From: Microbacterium sp. SORGH_AS_1204
GTDB lineage: Bacteria > Actinomycetota > Actinomycetes > Actinomycetales > Microbacteriaceae
Assembly: GCF_030818935.1 (NCBI RefSeq)
Contig: NZ_JAUTBD010000001.1
Coordinates: 868,001 to 932,000 of the forward strand
Direction of reading: 5' to 3'
Length of the DNA stretch: 64,000 nt
The notes beneath the pieces were generated by a model. It made no database searches and was not told the DNA's origin. It was given only the letters and a program-made list of their open reading frames with translations. Shown here one piece after another: positions 51,829-59,270 of the stretch (position 1 is the stretch's first letter; every line of letters starts with the position of its first letter). The translations under genes were made by a program, and so were the position numbers.

Positions 51829-52872
51829 CGACCGGCCACCTGACGCAACGACGATTCGCCGCGCGACCAGGCGTCGAGCATGTGGCGCCCGACGCGGTCG
51901 TCGACCTCCAGGCAGGCGGCCGCGCCGAAGACGATGTCGGCGAGCAGGTCGGGACGGTCTTCGGCGAGGGCTCCGGCGAGGTCGCGGCCGGCGATCTGCT
52001 CGTGCACGGCGTCGGCTTCGACGTGCTCGTCAAAATACTCGCAGACGTCGTCGCCGTACTCGAGGCGTCGCAGCCCCTCGGCGTAGAGGCGGTTCGGGAT
52101 CGAGGAGGTCATCTCGAACGCCGCGAGATGCCCGACGATCGCGCCGAGCAGACGCCGGTTCAGGCCGAACATCGACATCGTGTTCAGCGAGGCCAGTGTC
52201 ACGGCGGGCACGTCGTCGATGTAGGTGCCATAGACGTCGTCGAGTCCCGCGCCGCGAACGGCTCGTGCGAAAAGGGCGGCGTGCACACGGTCGGGCCGGC
52301 CGCCGCCGTATTCGTCGGACTGGATCTCGACCAGCGCCGCCTTCGGGCGTCCGCTCAGGCGGGGGATGGCCCACGAGTGCGGATCGGCCTCGCGCAGCGT
52401 GTACACGGTGCGGTGCACGAGGAACTCTCGCGCCTGGTCGACGGTGGCCTTGCGCGCGAGGAAGCGCGACAGGCTCGGTCCGCCCTCCGCGCCGGTGAGG
52501 GTGAAAGAGCGCGCGGGCCACGGCATCCGCGGTCGGCTCGGGAAGGGTGGGCACGACGACGCTGCGCCGCAGCGACCGCTCGAACGCGTCCTCGATGACC
52601 CGGCGCGTGGCGATGAGCGCGGGGTCCCATTCGAGGTCGGCGCGGAGGGCCTCGATCGACCCGTACGCCGAGGCGTACAGGGTGAAGAGGACCAGCTGCA
52701 GGTCGTCGTCGCGCTCGATGTCGACGGATGCCACGACGGCAGCGTCGGCGAGGGCGGTGTGCGCTGTGGCGGTGCCGTCGACGAGGTGCTGGAGGACCGC
52801 GGCGCTCACCGGCCCTCGCGCGCGGAACGGCGCGGCGACGGCGGGCGCGGCGGTAGTCAGGGTGGGGGGCAC
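51825..52872 (-). pseudogene. heme-oxygenase-like diiron protein (iron-containing redox enzyme), frameshifted
   Basis: First gene of the CDGSH-glycosyltransferase operon. Two overlapping reading frames together encode a protein of about 348 residues. The first frame covers 52872 down to about 52505 (PPTLTTAAPAVAAPF to PTADAVARALF). The second continues TLTGAEGGPSLSRFLARKATVDQAREFLVHR to a stop at 51825. The switch lies in the AAA run at 52504-52506, where one base is extra. Motifs VEIQSDEYGGG and CEYFDEHVEADAVHE fit the metal-ligand helices of heme-oxygenase-like diiron oxidases. A sequencing or assembly indel is the simplest reading, because both halves are well preserved. GTG 52872 is the likely start. 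Confidence 0.72.
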
Positions 52873-52981
52873 CCCCGCACTGTGCGGTCTCGGCCGCGCC
52901 CGCGCACAGACCCTTGACAAGATCGGGGGCGCGCACCGGGGGAGCAGCCCCGGGTGGGACCGCTCCCTCGGTGGTGTCGGC

Positions 52982-53437
52982 TCACTGCTCGATGAGCTGC
53001 GGGGTGCTCTCGTGCGCCTCGATGACGCCGTCGTGCTCGTCGGTCGAGACGGCGATGCGGCGTGGCTTCGCCTTCTCGCTGACCGGGATGGTCACGCTCA
53101 GCACGCCGTTGCGGTACGAGGCGCTGATGCGGTCGGTGTCGATGCCCTGCCCGAGGTTGAGCTGACGGACGAAGGATGCCGTCTCGCGCTCGCGCGTGAT
53201 CCACTTCACGCCGTCGCCGCTGCCGAGCGTGCGCTCGGCGCGGATGGTCAGCAGCTGGCCGTCGACGTCGATGTCGACCGAGCCCGGGTCGACGCCCGGG
53301 AGGTCGGCGGCGAGCACGTAGTGGTCGCCGTCGCGGTAGAGGTCCATCGGCATCCGTCGCGGACCGCCGCCGCGGCGCGCGTCGAGAAGGGTCGACGCGA
53401 GGCGGTCGAGGTCGCGGAAGGGGTCGTAGGTGGCCAT
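52982..53437 (-). CDS. Hsp20/alpha-crystallin family small heat-shock protein
   Basis: Chaperone of 151 residues. The alpha-crystallin domain runs from PMDLYRDGDHYVLAADLPGVDPGSVDIDVDGQLLTIRAERT to ASYRNGVLSVTIPVSEKAKPRRIAV, with the GVL motif in NGVLSVTIPV. The N-terminal ATYDPFRDLDRLASTLLDARR is the short actinobacterial form. ATG 53437 follows TAAGGAG. Its promoter holds both a CIRCE element and a HAIR element, so HrcA and HspR should both repress it. It is divergent from manganese catalase. Confidence 0.94.
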   Translation of the reverse strand: MATYDPFRDLDRLASTLLDARRGGGPRRMPMDLYRDGDHYVLAADLPGVDPGSVDIDVDGQLLTIRAERTLGSGDGVKWITRERETASFVRQLNLGQGIDTDRISASYRNGVLSVTIPVSEKAKPRRIAVSTDEHDGVIEAHESTPQLIEQ

Positions 53438-53490
53438 GGTCGTTCTCCTTATCGATCGGTCGGGACGTGGCATCCCGATGGTTCGGTGAA

Positions 53491-53511
53491 GTTGAGTGAC
53501 GGTGACTCAAC
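53491..53511 (-). promoter_or_regulatory. HAIR operator (HspR) of hsp20
   Basis: GTTGAGT-N7-ACTCAAC, one base at each end off the HspR consensus CTTGAGT-N7-ACTCAAG. It lies just downstream of the -10 box on the hsp20 strand. Confidence 0.8.
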
Positions 53512-53521
53512 TGCGCTCAGA

Positions 53522-53548
53522 TTAGCACTCTCGATAGGAGAGTGCCAA
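53522..53548 (-). promoter_or_regulatory. CIRCE operator (HrcA) over the hsp20 promoter
   Basis: TTAGCACTC-N9-GAGTGCCAA, one mismatch from the CIRCE consensus. On the gene strand it overlaps TTGGCA (53548-53543) and TAATCT (53524-53519), spaced 18 bp, which are good -35 and -10 boxes. Confidence 0.88.
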
Positions 53549-53691
53549 GACCCGGGCGCGCGATTGTGACGCGCTCGGGGACGCGCCGCAACCCCCGTGC
53601 CGAGCCCCCTGTCGCGGACGTTTCGTCGCGTCACGCGTCGCCGCGGTCGTCCGACCGCCCGTCCCCTCGAGCGGCGCGGTGAGGAGAGACG

Positions 53692-54573
53692 ATGTACTTC
53701 CACCGGCAAGAGCTCCAGCACTCGGCCACCCCCGAGAAGCCCGACGCCGTCTACGCCCGCAAGCTCCAGGAGGTGCTCGGCGGCCAATACGGCGAGATCT
53801 CGGTCGCGATGCAGTACCAGTTCCAGGCGTGGAACATGCACATGCCCGGCAAGTACCGCGACCTCGTCTTCGGCATCGGTGCGGAGGAGATGGGCCACGT
53901 CGAGATGCTCGCGATCATGATCGCCCAGCTGCTCGAGAAGGCCCCGCTCGGCATCACCGAGGAGGCCGTGCAGAACGACCCGACCGTCGCCGCGGTCATC
54001 GGCGGCACCGACATCCAGCACGGCATCGTCGCCGGAGCGGGCGCGCGACCGGTCGACTCGATGGGCAACCCCTGGCAGGGCAGCTTCATCACCGCGAGCG
54101 GCAACCTGCTCGCCGACTTCACCGCCAACGCCAACGCCGAGATGCAGGGCCGGGTGCAGGTCGCGCGGCTCTACCACCAGACCGACGACCACGGCGTGAA
54201 GGACCTGCTCGCCTTCCTGCTCGCGCGCGACACGATGCACCAGAACCAGTGGATGGCGGCCGCCGCCGAACTGCAGGAGGAGGGGCTCGAGAAGCTCCCC
54301 GTACCCAGCAACTTCCCCCTCGACAAGGAGGACCGCGACGTGGCGTACCAGTACATCAACTTCAGCGACGGCAAGAAGGCCGGCGACGGCTCCTGGGCGT
54401 CGGGGCCCACGCCCGACGGCAAGGGGGAGTTCTCGTACCTGCCCGAGCCGCCCGCGGGCGTGCCGATGCCCCCGCCCACGCACCCCGACGCGCGGTTCTA
54501 CGGCACCACGGAGCTGCCGAACACGGTCGAGAAGCTCGCCGGCCGCGCGCAGGACGCGCTGCACAAGGAATGA
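53692..54573 (+). CDS. manganese catalase
   Basis: Non-heme catalase of 293 residues that removes H2O2 with a dimanganese centre. The ferritin-like ligands appear in order: Glu in GGQYGEISVAMQYQFQAW, Glu and His in IGAEEMGHVEMLA, Glu in NANAEMQGRVQVARLY and His in ARDTMHQNQWMAAA. The C-terminal tail (PEPPAGVPMPPPTHPDARFYGTTELPN) is the family lid segment. GAGGAGAG precedes ATG 53692. Upstream CAACCCC at 53589 with TTTCGT 25 nt on is a possible weak version of the dps-type promoter. It overlaps the next gene by four bases. H2O2 from the sarcosine oxidase would be one source of substrate. Confidence 0.95.
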   Translation: MYFHRQELQHSATPEKPDAVYARKLQEVLGGQYGEISVAMQYQFQAWNMHMPGKYRDLVFGIGAEEMGHVEMLAIMIAQLLEKAPLGITEEAVQNDPTVAAVIGGTDIQHGIVAGAGARPVDSMGNPWQGSFITASGNLLADFTANANAEMQGRVQVARLYHQTDDHGVKDLLAFLLARDTMHQNQWMAAAAELQEEGLEKLPVPSNFPLDKEDRDVAYQYINFSDGKKAGDGSWASGPTPDGKGEFSYLPEPPAGVPMPPPTHPDARFYGTTELPNTVEKLAGRAQDALHKE

Positions 54574-55136
54574 GCGGGGCGGATGCCGCGGTGCCGGGGC
54601 CCTCGACGGTCTCGGCGCCGCGCAGCGGAGCGAGCTTTCCCGCGATGCGCGCGGCGAAGGTTCCGCGCGCGATCGTGGCGGGACCCTACGGGCACCCTTT
54701 CCACCCGATCGCGGTGACCATCCCCATCGGGGCGTGGTCCTCGAGCCTGGTGTTCGATCTGCTCGGGCTCGCCGCCGATGACCCGCGGGCATTCGCGACG
54801 GGCTCGAGGTGGCTCATCGCGATCGGGCTCGGCGGGGCCGTCGCGGCGTCGGTGCTGGGGGTGCTCGACATGTCGAGGATCCCGCCCGGCACGCCCGCAC
54901 GGCGCACCGCGCTGGTTCATCTGACGCTCAACGTCACCGCGATGGTGCTGTTCTCGCTCAGCCTCGTGCTGCGCGTTCTCGACCTGGCTCGCGTGCCGGT
55001 CGTGGCGTTCGGACTGAGCCTCGTGGCATCCCTGGGCCTGAGCGTGTCGGGGTGGCTCGGCGGCAAGCTCGCCTACCGCTGGGGCGTGCGCGTCGCCGAC
55101 GAGAACACCCAGCGCGAGGGCTTCGAGACGGCCTGA
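54570..55136 (+). CDS. DUF2231-type membrane protein
   Basis: Integral membrane protein of 188 residues with four helices. The family pattern is HPFHPIAVTIPIGAWSSSLVFDLLGLAADDP near 47-77, then LIAIGLGGAVAASVLGVLDMSRIPPGTPARRTALVHLTLNVTAMVLFSLSLVLR and VPVVAFGLSLVASLGLSVSGWLGGKLAYRWGVRV. The conserved histidines in the first helix and HL-type third helix suggest heme or metal binding. ATG 54570 overlaps the manganese-catalase stop (ATGA), so the two are one operon. The function is unknown, but similar pairs occur in other actinobacteria. Confidence 0.8.
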   Translation: MSGADAAVPGPSTVSAPRSGASFPAMRAAKVPRAIVAGPYGHPFHPIAVTIPIGAWSSSLVFDLLGLAADDPRAFATGSRWLIAIGLGGAVAASVLGVLDMSRIPPGTPARRTALVHLTLNVTAMVLFSLSLVLRVLDLARVPVVAFGLSLVASLGLSVSGWLGGKLAYRWGVRVADENTQREGFETA

Positions 55137-55192
55137 CGCGGCACATCCCTGAGCCTCGCAGGGGGCCCGGGACGCCCACGGGCCCTCTGCGT

Positions 55193-55356
55193 GGCGGCAG
55201 GTGCCTGAGCTTGTCGAAGGGGACCGGTACCCGCGGTGGGGTCGGAGGCTTCGACGGGCTCAGCCTCCCGCGTGGGCGGCAGGTCCCTGAGCTTGTCGAG
55301 GGGGACCGGTACCCGCGGTGGGGTCGGAGGCTTCGACGGGCTCAGCCTCCTGCGAC
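55193..55356 (+). repeat. two 82-bp direct repeats of the TGAGCYYGTCGAAG type
   Basis: Copies at 55193-55274 and 55275-55356 with about five differences. Each contains CCTGAGCTTGTCGA and CTTCGACGGGCTCAGCC as imperfect inverted arms, so each can fold. The second copy runs into the 3' end of the minus-strand SDR gene. Single copies of the core occur at 31491 and 47231. Confidence 0.75.
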
Positions 55357-56259
55357 GGAACTTCGGCGATCGCGCGGCCGCCGCAGGGGCACCCGTCCCC
55401 AGCCGCCGCTCACCGCGCCGGGGTCGTGCCACGCGTCGAGCACGGCGCCGGGCGTCGGCGCGGTGGGCCTCCGGCGCAGGCCCAGCAGGTGCTGCAGCGT
55501 GCGGATGAACCGGTCGTACACGCGGGGGGCGAGCAACTGCAGCGGACGCGTCACGAACTGGGCTGCGCCCACCCCGACCTCGTGCCGCCGCCCGCGTACC
55601 GCCCGCACGATCGCCCGCGCGACACGGTCGGCGGCGACAACGGGCGGCAGCGGGAACGCGGTGCGGCCGGTGTAGTTCGCCGCGCGCTGGTAGATCGGGG
55701 TGTCGATGCTGGCCGGCAGCACGATCTTGATGCGGATGCCGCGATGCGCGAGCATCTCCTGGCGCAACGAGCGGGTGAATCCGAGGAGCCCGTGCTTCGC
55801 GGCGACGTACGACGAGACGTAGGGCCCCGCGACCTGGGAGTACAGCGAGCCGACGAACACGATCGTGCCGCCGCCCCGGGCGCGGAAGTGGGGGATGACG
55901 GCCCGCGCCGCGCGCATATGGCCGACGAGGTTGGTCTCGATGACGCGGTCGCGCACGGCATCCGGAGTGTCCTCCACCGAGCCGTACGAGAAGACGGACG
56001 CCGAGGCCACCCACACATCGATGCGCCCGAACCGTTCGACGGCGGCGTCGGCCGCCCGCTCCGGCCCGTCGGGCAGGGCGAGGTCGACCGACACCGTGTG
56101 CACCTCGGCGCCACGGGCGCGGCAGTCGTCGGCGGCGGATGCCAAGGCCACCTCGTCGCGGGCGACCAGCACGAGTCGTGCGCCCTTCTTCGCGAAGCGC
56201 AGGGCTGCGGCGCGACCGATACCGCGAGAGCCCCCCGTGACGACGACGACCTGGCGCAT
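55342..56259 (-). CDS. SDR-family oxidoreductase
   Basis: Short-chain dehydrogenase of 305 residues. Cofactor site VVVVTGGSRGIGRAAALRFAKKG, IDVWVASASVFSYGSVED, catalytic Ser in IVFVGSLYSQVAGPYVSSYVAAKHGLLGF with Tyr-x3-Lys in the same segment. A C-terminal extension beyond the Rossmann core (about 230-305) is proline/arginine-rich and ends in sequence derived from the 82-bp repeat. AGGGGAG precedes the ATG. Its promoter is one of the four exact CAACCCC-N24-TAGCGT sites. Substrate unknown. Confidence 0.88.
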   Translation of the reverse strand: MRQVVVVTGGSRGIGRAAALRFAKKGARLVLVARDEVALASAADDCRARGAEVHTVSVDLALPDGPERAADAAVERFGRIDVWVASASVFSYGSVEDTPDAVRDRVIETNLVGHMRAARAVIPHFRARGGGTIVFVGSLYSQVAGPYVSSYVAAKHGLLGFTRSLRQEMLAHRGIRIKIVLPASIDTPIYQRAANYTGRTAFPLPPVVAADRVARAIVRAVRGRRHEVGVGAAQFVTRPLQLLAPRVYDRFIRTLQHLLGLRRRPTAPTPGAVLDAWHDPGAVSGGWGRVPLRRPRDRRSSVAGG

Positions 56260-56304
56260 GCGTGCTCCCCTCGCGACGGTCGCCGGTGCGGCGGACCGCG
56301 ACGG

Positions 56305-56341
56305 ACGCTATGCGGGTGGGAGGGGGATGCCACGGGGGTTG
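56305..56341 (-). promoter_or_regulatory. CAACCCC-N24-TAGCGT promoter of the SDR gene
   Basis: On the minus strand CAACCCC occupies 56341-56335 and TAGCGT 56310-56305, exactly 24 nt apart. The SDR start codon lies 45 bases beyond the -10 box. Confidence 0.6.
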
Positions 56342-56347
56342 ACGCCC

Positions 56348-56510
56348 GTGCGGCAGGCGCGGAGGCGCCCTCTCGCCCCGCCGTCGACGCTGTGCGGCAG
56401 AGGCGGAGGCGCTCTCTCGCCCCGCCGCCCCCGCCCGTGCGGCGCGGGCGGAGGCGCTCTCTCGCCCCGCCGTCGACGCTGTGCGGCGCGGGCGGAGAGG
56501 CCCCGCAACC
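56348..56510 (+). repeat. imperfect 44-bp tandem repeats, non-coding
   Basis: GTGCGGC begins units at 56348, 56392, 56437 and 56481; each continues with GCGGAGGCGC and TCTCGCCCCGC words. The fourth unit is incomplete. This, the promoter at 56305-56341 and the 5' leader of the downstream gene account for the 375-bp gene-free stretch 56260-56634; I see no protein-coding signal in it. Confidence 0.75.
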
Positions 56511-56634
56511 CGGCCGGTCACCGTCGTCGACCCTGTCGGTCTCGCACCGCGCCGGCCGTTCGCGCGATACCGCCGCCGCCCCCGCCCCGCAACCCCGTGG
56601 TCCGACCCGCGCGACCGCGCGGAGGGTGGCCCGC

Positions 56635-57396
56635 ATGAGAGGCAACGGGCCATCGGGCGATGGCATCCGCGAGGTCGCCGACGGCGTCGTGATGATCACG
56701 CGCGCCGTCACCAACAGCTACCTCGTCGCCACCGACGACGGTCTGCTCCTCATCGACGCGGGCCTCCCGCGCAGCTGGTCGCTCCTCGTCGAGGCGCTCG
56801 CCGCCCTCCGCGGCGCTCCCGACGATCTCGTGTCGGTGTACCTCACCCACGGCCACTTCGACCACGTCGGAATGCTCGAGCGTCTGCAGCGCGAACACCG
56901 CGTGCCCGTCCACGTGCACGCGGCCGACCGGCCGCTGGTGCGGCATCCGTACCGGTACGACCGGGAATCGCCGCGCACGGCCTACGCCCTGCGGCATCCC
57001 GGCGGGCTGCCCAGCTTGGCGCGGATGACGGTCGCCGGTGCGTTGGGAGTTCACGGCGTCGACGCGAGGGGGAGCATCGTGCCCGGCACGCCGCTGCTCG
57101 GCGGACTGATGCCCATCGCGACCCCGGGGCACACGTACGGTCACGTCGCCTTCCACCTGCCCGCCCGCGACGTCGTCTTCACCGGCGACGCCCTGGTGAC
57201 CTTCGACCCGTACACCGGCGGGTCGGGACCGCAGATCGTGGCCCGCGCGGCGACCGCCGACAGCGATGCCGCCCTCGCGGCCCTGCCCGCCCTGACCGCC
57301 ACCGCCGCCGCGACCGTGCTCCCCGGACACGGCGATGCGTGGGTGCACGGCATCCGCGATGCCGTCGGCGGAGCGCTCGCGCGGGGCGCGCACTGA
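56635..57396 (+). CDS. metallo-beta-lactamase-fold hydrolase
   Basis: Protein of 253 residues. Metal ligands are in THGHFDHVG (the HxHxDH site, about 77-85), ATPGHTYGHVAF and FTGDALVTF, with PGHGDAW near the end. The short N-terminal VTNSYLVATDDGLLLIDAGLP is the usual first beta-sandwich. Glyoxalase II- and lactonase-like enzymes look like this; substrate unknown. GGAGGGT lies before ATG 56635. A Zn-alcohol dehydrogenase gene follows after 23 bases, and a third gene after that, so this is probably an operon. Confidence 0.87.
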   Translation: MRGNGPSGDGIREVADGVVMITRAVTNSYLVATDDGLLLIDAGLPRSWSLLVEALAALRGAPDDLVSVYLTHGHFDHVGMLERLQREHRVPVHVHAADRPLVRHPYRYDRESPRTAYALRHPGGLPSLARMTVAGALGVHGVDARGSIVPGTPLLGGLMPIATPGHTYGHVAFHLPARDVVFTGDALVTFDPYTGGSGPQIVARAATADSDAALAALPALTATAAATVLPGHGDAWVHGIRDAVGGALARGAH

Positions 57397-57419
57397 CCAC
57401 GAGACGACAGGAGACGACA

Positions 57420-58568
57420 ATGCGAGCGATGACCTACCGCGGGCCCTACAAGGTGCGCGTCGAAGACAAGCCCGACCCGCGCATCGAGCACCCGAACGAC
57501 GCGATCGTGCGCGTCGAACGGGCGGCGATCTGCGGCTCCGACCTGCACCTGTACCACGGCATGATCCCCGACACCCGGATCGGCCACACCTTCGGCCACG
57601 AGTTCATCGGGCGGGTGATCGAGGTGGGGTCGTCGGTCGAGAGCCTGTCGGTCGGCGACCGGGTCATGGTGCCCTTCAACATCTCGTGCGGCACGTGCTT
57701 CTTCTGCGCCCGCGGGCTGTTGAGCAACTGCCACAACGTCAATGCCAACGCCACCGCGCTCGGCGGCATCTACGGCTACTCGCACACCGCCGGCGGCTAC
57801 GACGGCGGCCAGGCCGAGATGGTGCGGGTGCCCTTCGCCGACGTGGGACCGCGGGTGATCCCCGAGTGGTTGCACGACGAGGACGCGCTGCTCCTGACCG
57901 ACGCCTTCTCGACCGGTTACTTCGGCGCCCAGCTGGGCGACATCGTCGAAGGCGACACCGTCGTGGTGTTCGGCGCGGGACCGGTGGGGCTCGCCGCCGC
58001 GCGCTCGTCGTGGCTCATGGGGGCGGGGCGGGTCATCGTCGTCGACCAACTGCCGGAGCGTCTCGACAAGGCCCGCACCTTCGCCTACGCCGAGACCCTC
58101 GACTACCGCGAGCACCGTGACATCGTGGTCGAGCTGAAGAAGCAGACCGACCACATCGGGGCCGACGTCGTGATCGACGCGGTCGGCGCCGAGGCCGACG
58201 GGCACTTCCTGCAGCACCTCACCGGCGCGAAGCTGAAACTGCAGGCGGGGTCGCCGGTGGCGTTGAACTGGGCGATCGACTCCGTCCGCAAGGGCGGCAC
58301 CGTCTCGGTCATGGGCGCCTACGGCCCCCTCTTCAGCGCCGTGAAGTTCGGCGACGCGATGAACAAGGGCCTGACCATCCACACCAATCAGGCGCCGGTC
58401 GCGCGGCAGTGGCCGCGCCTGCTCGAACACATCCAGGCCGGGCGCATCTCGCCCCGCGACATGATCACGCACCGCATCCCCCTCGAGCACATCGCCGAGG
58501 GATACCACATGGTCTCGGCGAAGATCGACGGCTGCATCAAGGCCGTCATCGAGCCGCCCGCCGCTTGA
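57420..58568 (+). CDS. zinc-dependent alcohol dehydrogenase (MDR family)
   Basis: Dehydrogenase of 382 residues. Catalytic zinc ligands are in AAICGSDLHLYHG and FGHEFIGRV; structural zinc cysteines are in SCGTCFFCARGLLSNCHN; the cofactor motif is VVFGAGPVGLAAARSSWLMGAGRVIVVDQ. The glutathione-independent formaldehyde-dehydrogenase/threonine-dehydrogenase-like subgroup has this length and pattern, so an aldehyde such as formaldehyde is possible but not shown. AGGAG lies before ATG 57420. It is the middle gene of a probable three-gene operon. Confidence 0.9.
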   Translation: MRAMTYRGPYKVRVEDKPDPRIEHPNDAIVRVERAAICGSDLHLYHGMIPDTRIGHTFGHEFIGRVIEVGSSVESLSVGDRVMVPFNISCGTCFFCARGLLSNCHNVNANATALGGIYGYSHTAGGYDGGQAEMVRVPFADVGPRVIPEWLHDEDALLLTDAFSTGYFGAQLGDIVEGDTVVVFGAGPVGLAAARSSWLMGAGRVIVVDQLPERLDKARTFAYAETLDYREHRDIVVELKKQTDHIGADVVIDAVGAEADGHFLQHLTGAKLKLQAGSPVALNWAIDSVRKGGTVSVMGAYGPLFSAVKFGDAMNKGLTIHTNQAPVARQWPRLLEHIQAGRISPRDMITHRIPLEHIAEGYHMVSAKIDGCIKAVIEPPAA

Positions 58569-58582
58569 GAGGAGCCGTCATC

Positions 58583-59143
58583 ATGGCCTACACCGCCGAC
58601 AAGCCCACACCGCCCCCGTCGGCCGAGGAGCTGCGCGCCCGCATCCCCGGCTGGGGCGCCGACCTCGACCCGGCCGACAGGCCCTCGTTCCCCAAGGAAC
58701 AGGCGCTGCAGCTGGGCGCGCATTGGTCGTTCCCCGACGAGCAGCCCGAGCCCGCCGAAGGACGCGAACGCTCCATCGAGCACGGCCGCCTCACGCCGGT
58801 CTTCGGCACCGCGCAACCGCTGCACGGCGCGTCCGGTGCGATCCGTCGCTACGCCTACGACCGGTTCAGCGAGGCGCGCGCCGCGCACTGGCTGCTGCTG
58901 CTGGCGGCGGACCGGGTGGATGCCACGGGCGCGCACCTGCGATCGCTGATGTCGCGGCATCCCGACGATCCCCTCACCGAGACCGGTATCGCGGCCGAAC
59001 GGCGTTGGTCGCCGTGGGGCGGACGCCGCGGGCGCGTCGACGCGCGTCACCAGTGGATCGACCCGCTGCTCGTGGCCGGACCGTGGGTACTGGGCGCGGC
59101 GGGGGTCGTGGTCGTCGCGCGCCGCCTCCTGCGTCGCCGTTGA
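58583..59143 (+). CDS. hypothetical protein with C-terminal membrane helix
   Basis: Protein of 186 residues following the dehydrogenase by 14 bases. The first 140 residues are polar with proline-rich PPPSAEELRARIPGWGADLDPADRPSFPKE, then an alpha-helical segment RRYAYDRFSEARAAHWLLLLAADRVDATGAHLRSLM. A single C-terminal helix, LLVAGPWVLGAAGVVVVARRLL, ends in arginines, as in a tail-anchored protein. No family recognised. GAGAGGAG precedes the ATG. Close spacing suggests co-transcription with the dehydrogenase. Confidence 0.7.
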   Translation: MAYTADKPTPPPSAEELRARIPGWGADLDPADRPSFPKEQALQLGAHWSFPDEQPEPAEGRERSIEHGRLTPVFGTAQPLHGASGAIRRYAYDRFSEARAAHWLLLLAADRVDATGAHLRSLMSRHPDDPLTETGIAAERRWSPWGGRRGRVDARHQWIDPLLVAGPWVLGAAGVVVVARRLLRRR

Positions 59144-59270
59144 CGACCACGACGAACCTGCGGGAGCCACGGGCGACCCACGGACGCCTCGGAACGAGGG
59201 GCGGTGTGTCGATCGCACCGATCGAGGGTGACGGCTGCCCCGCTCGTCCGGCGCGCGGTAGCGTCGACGG

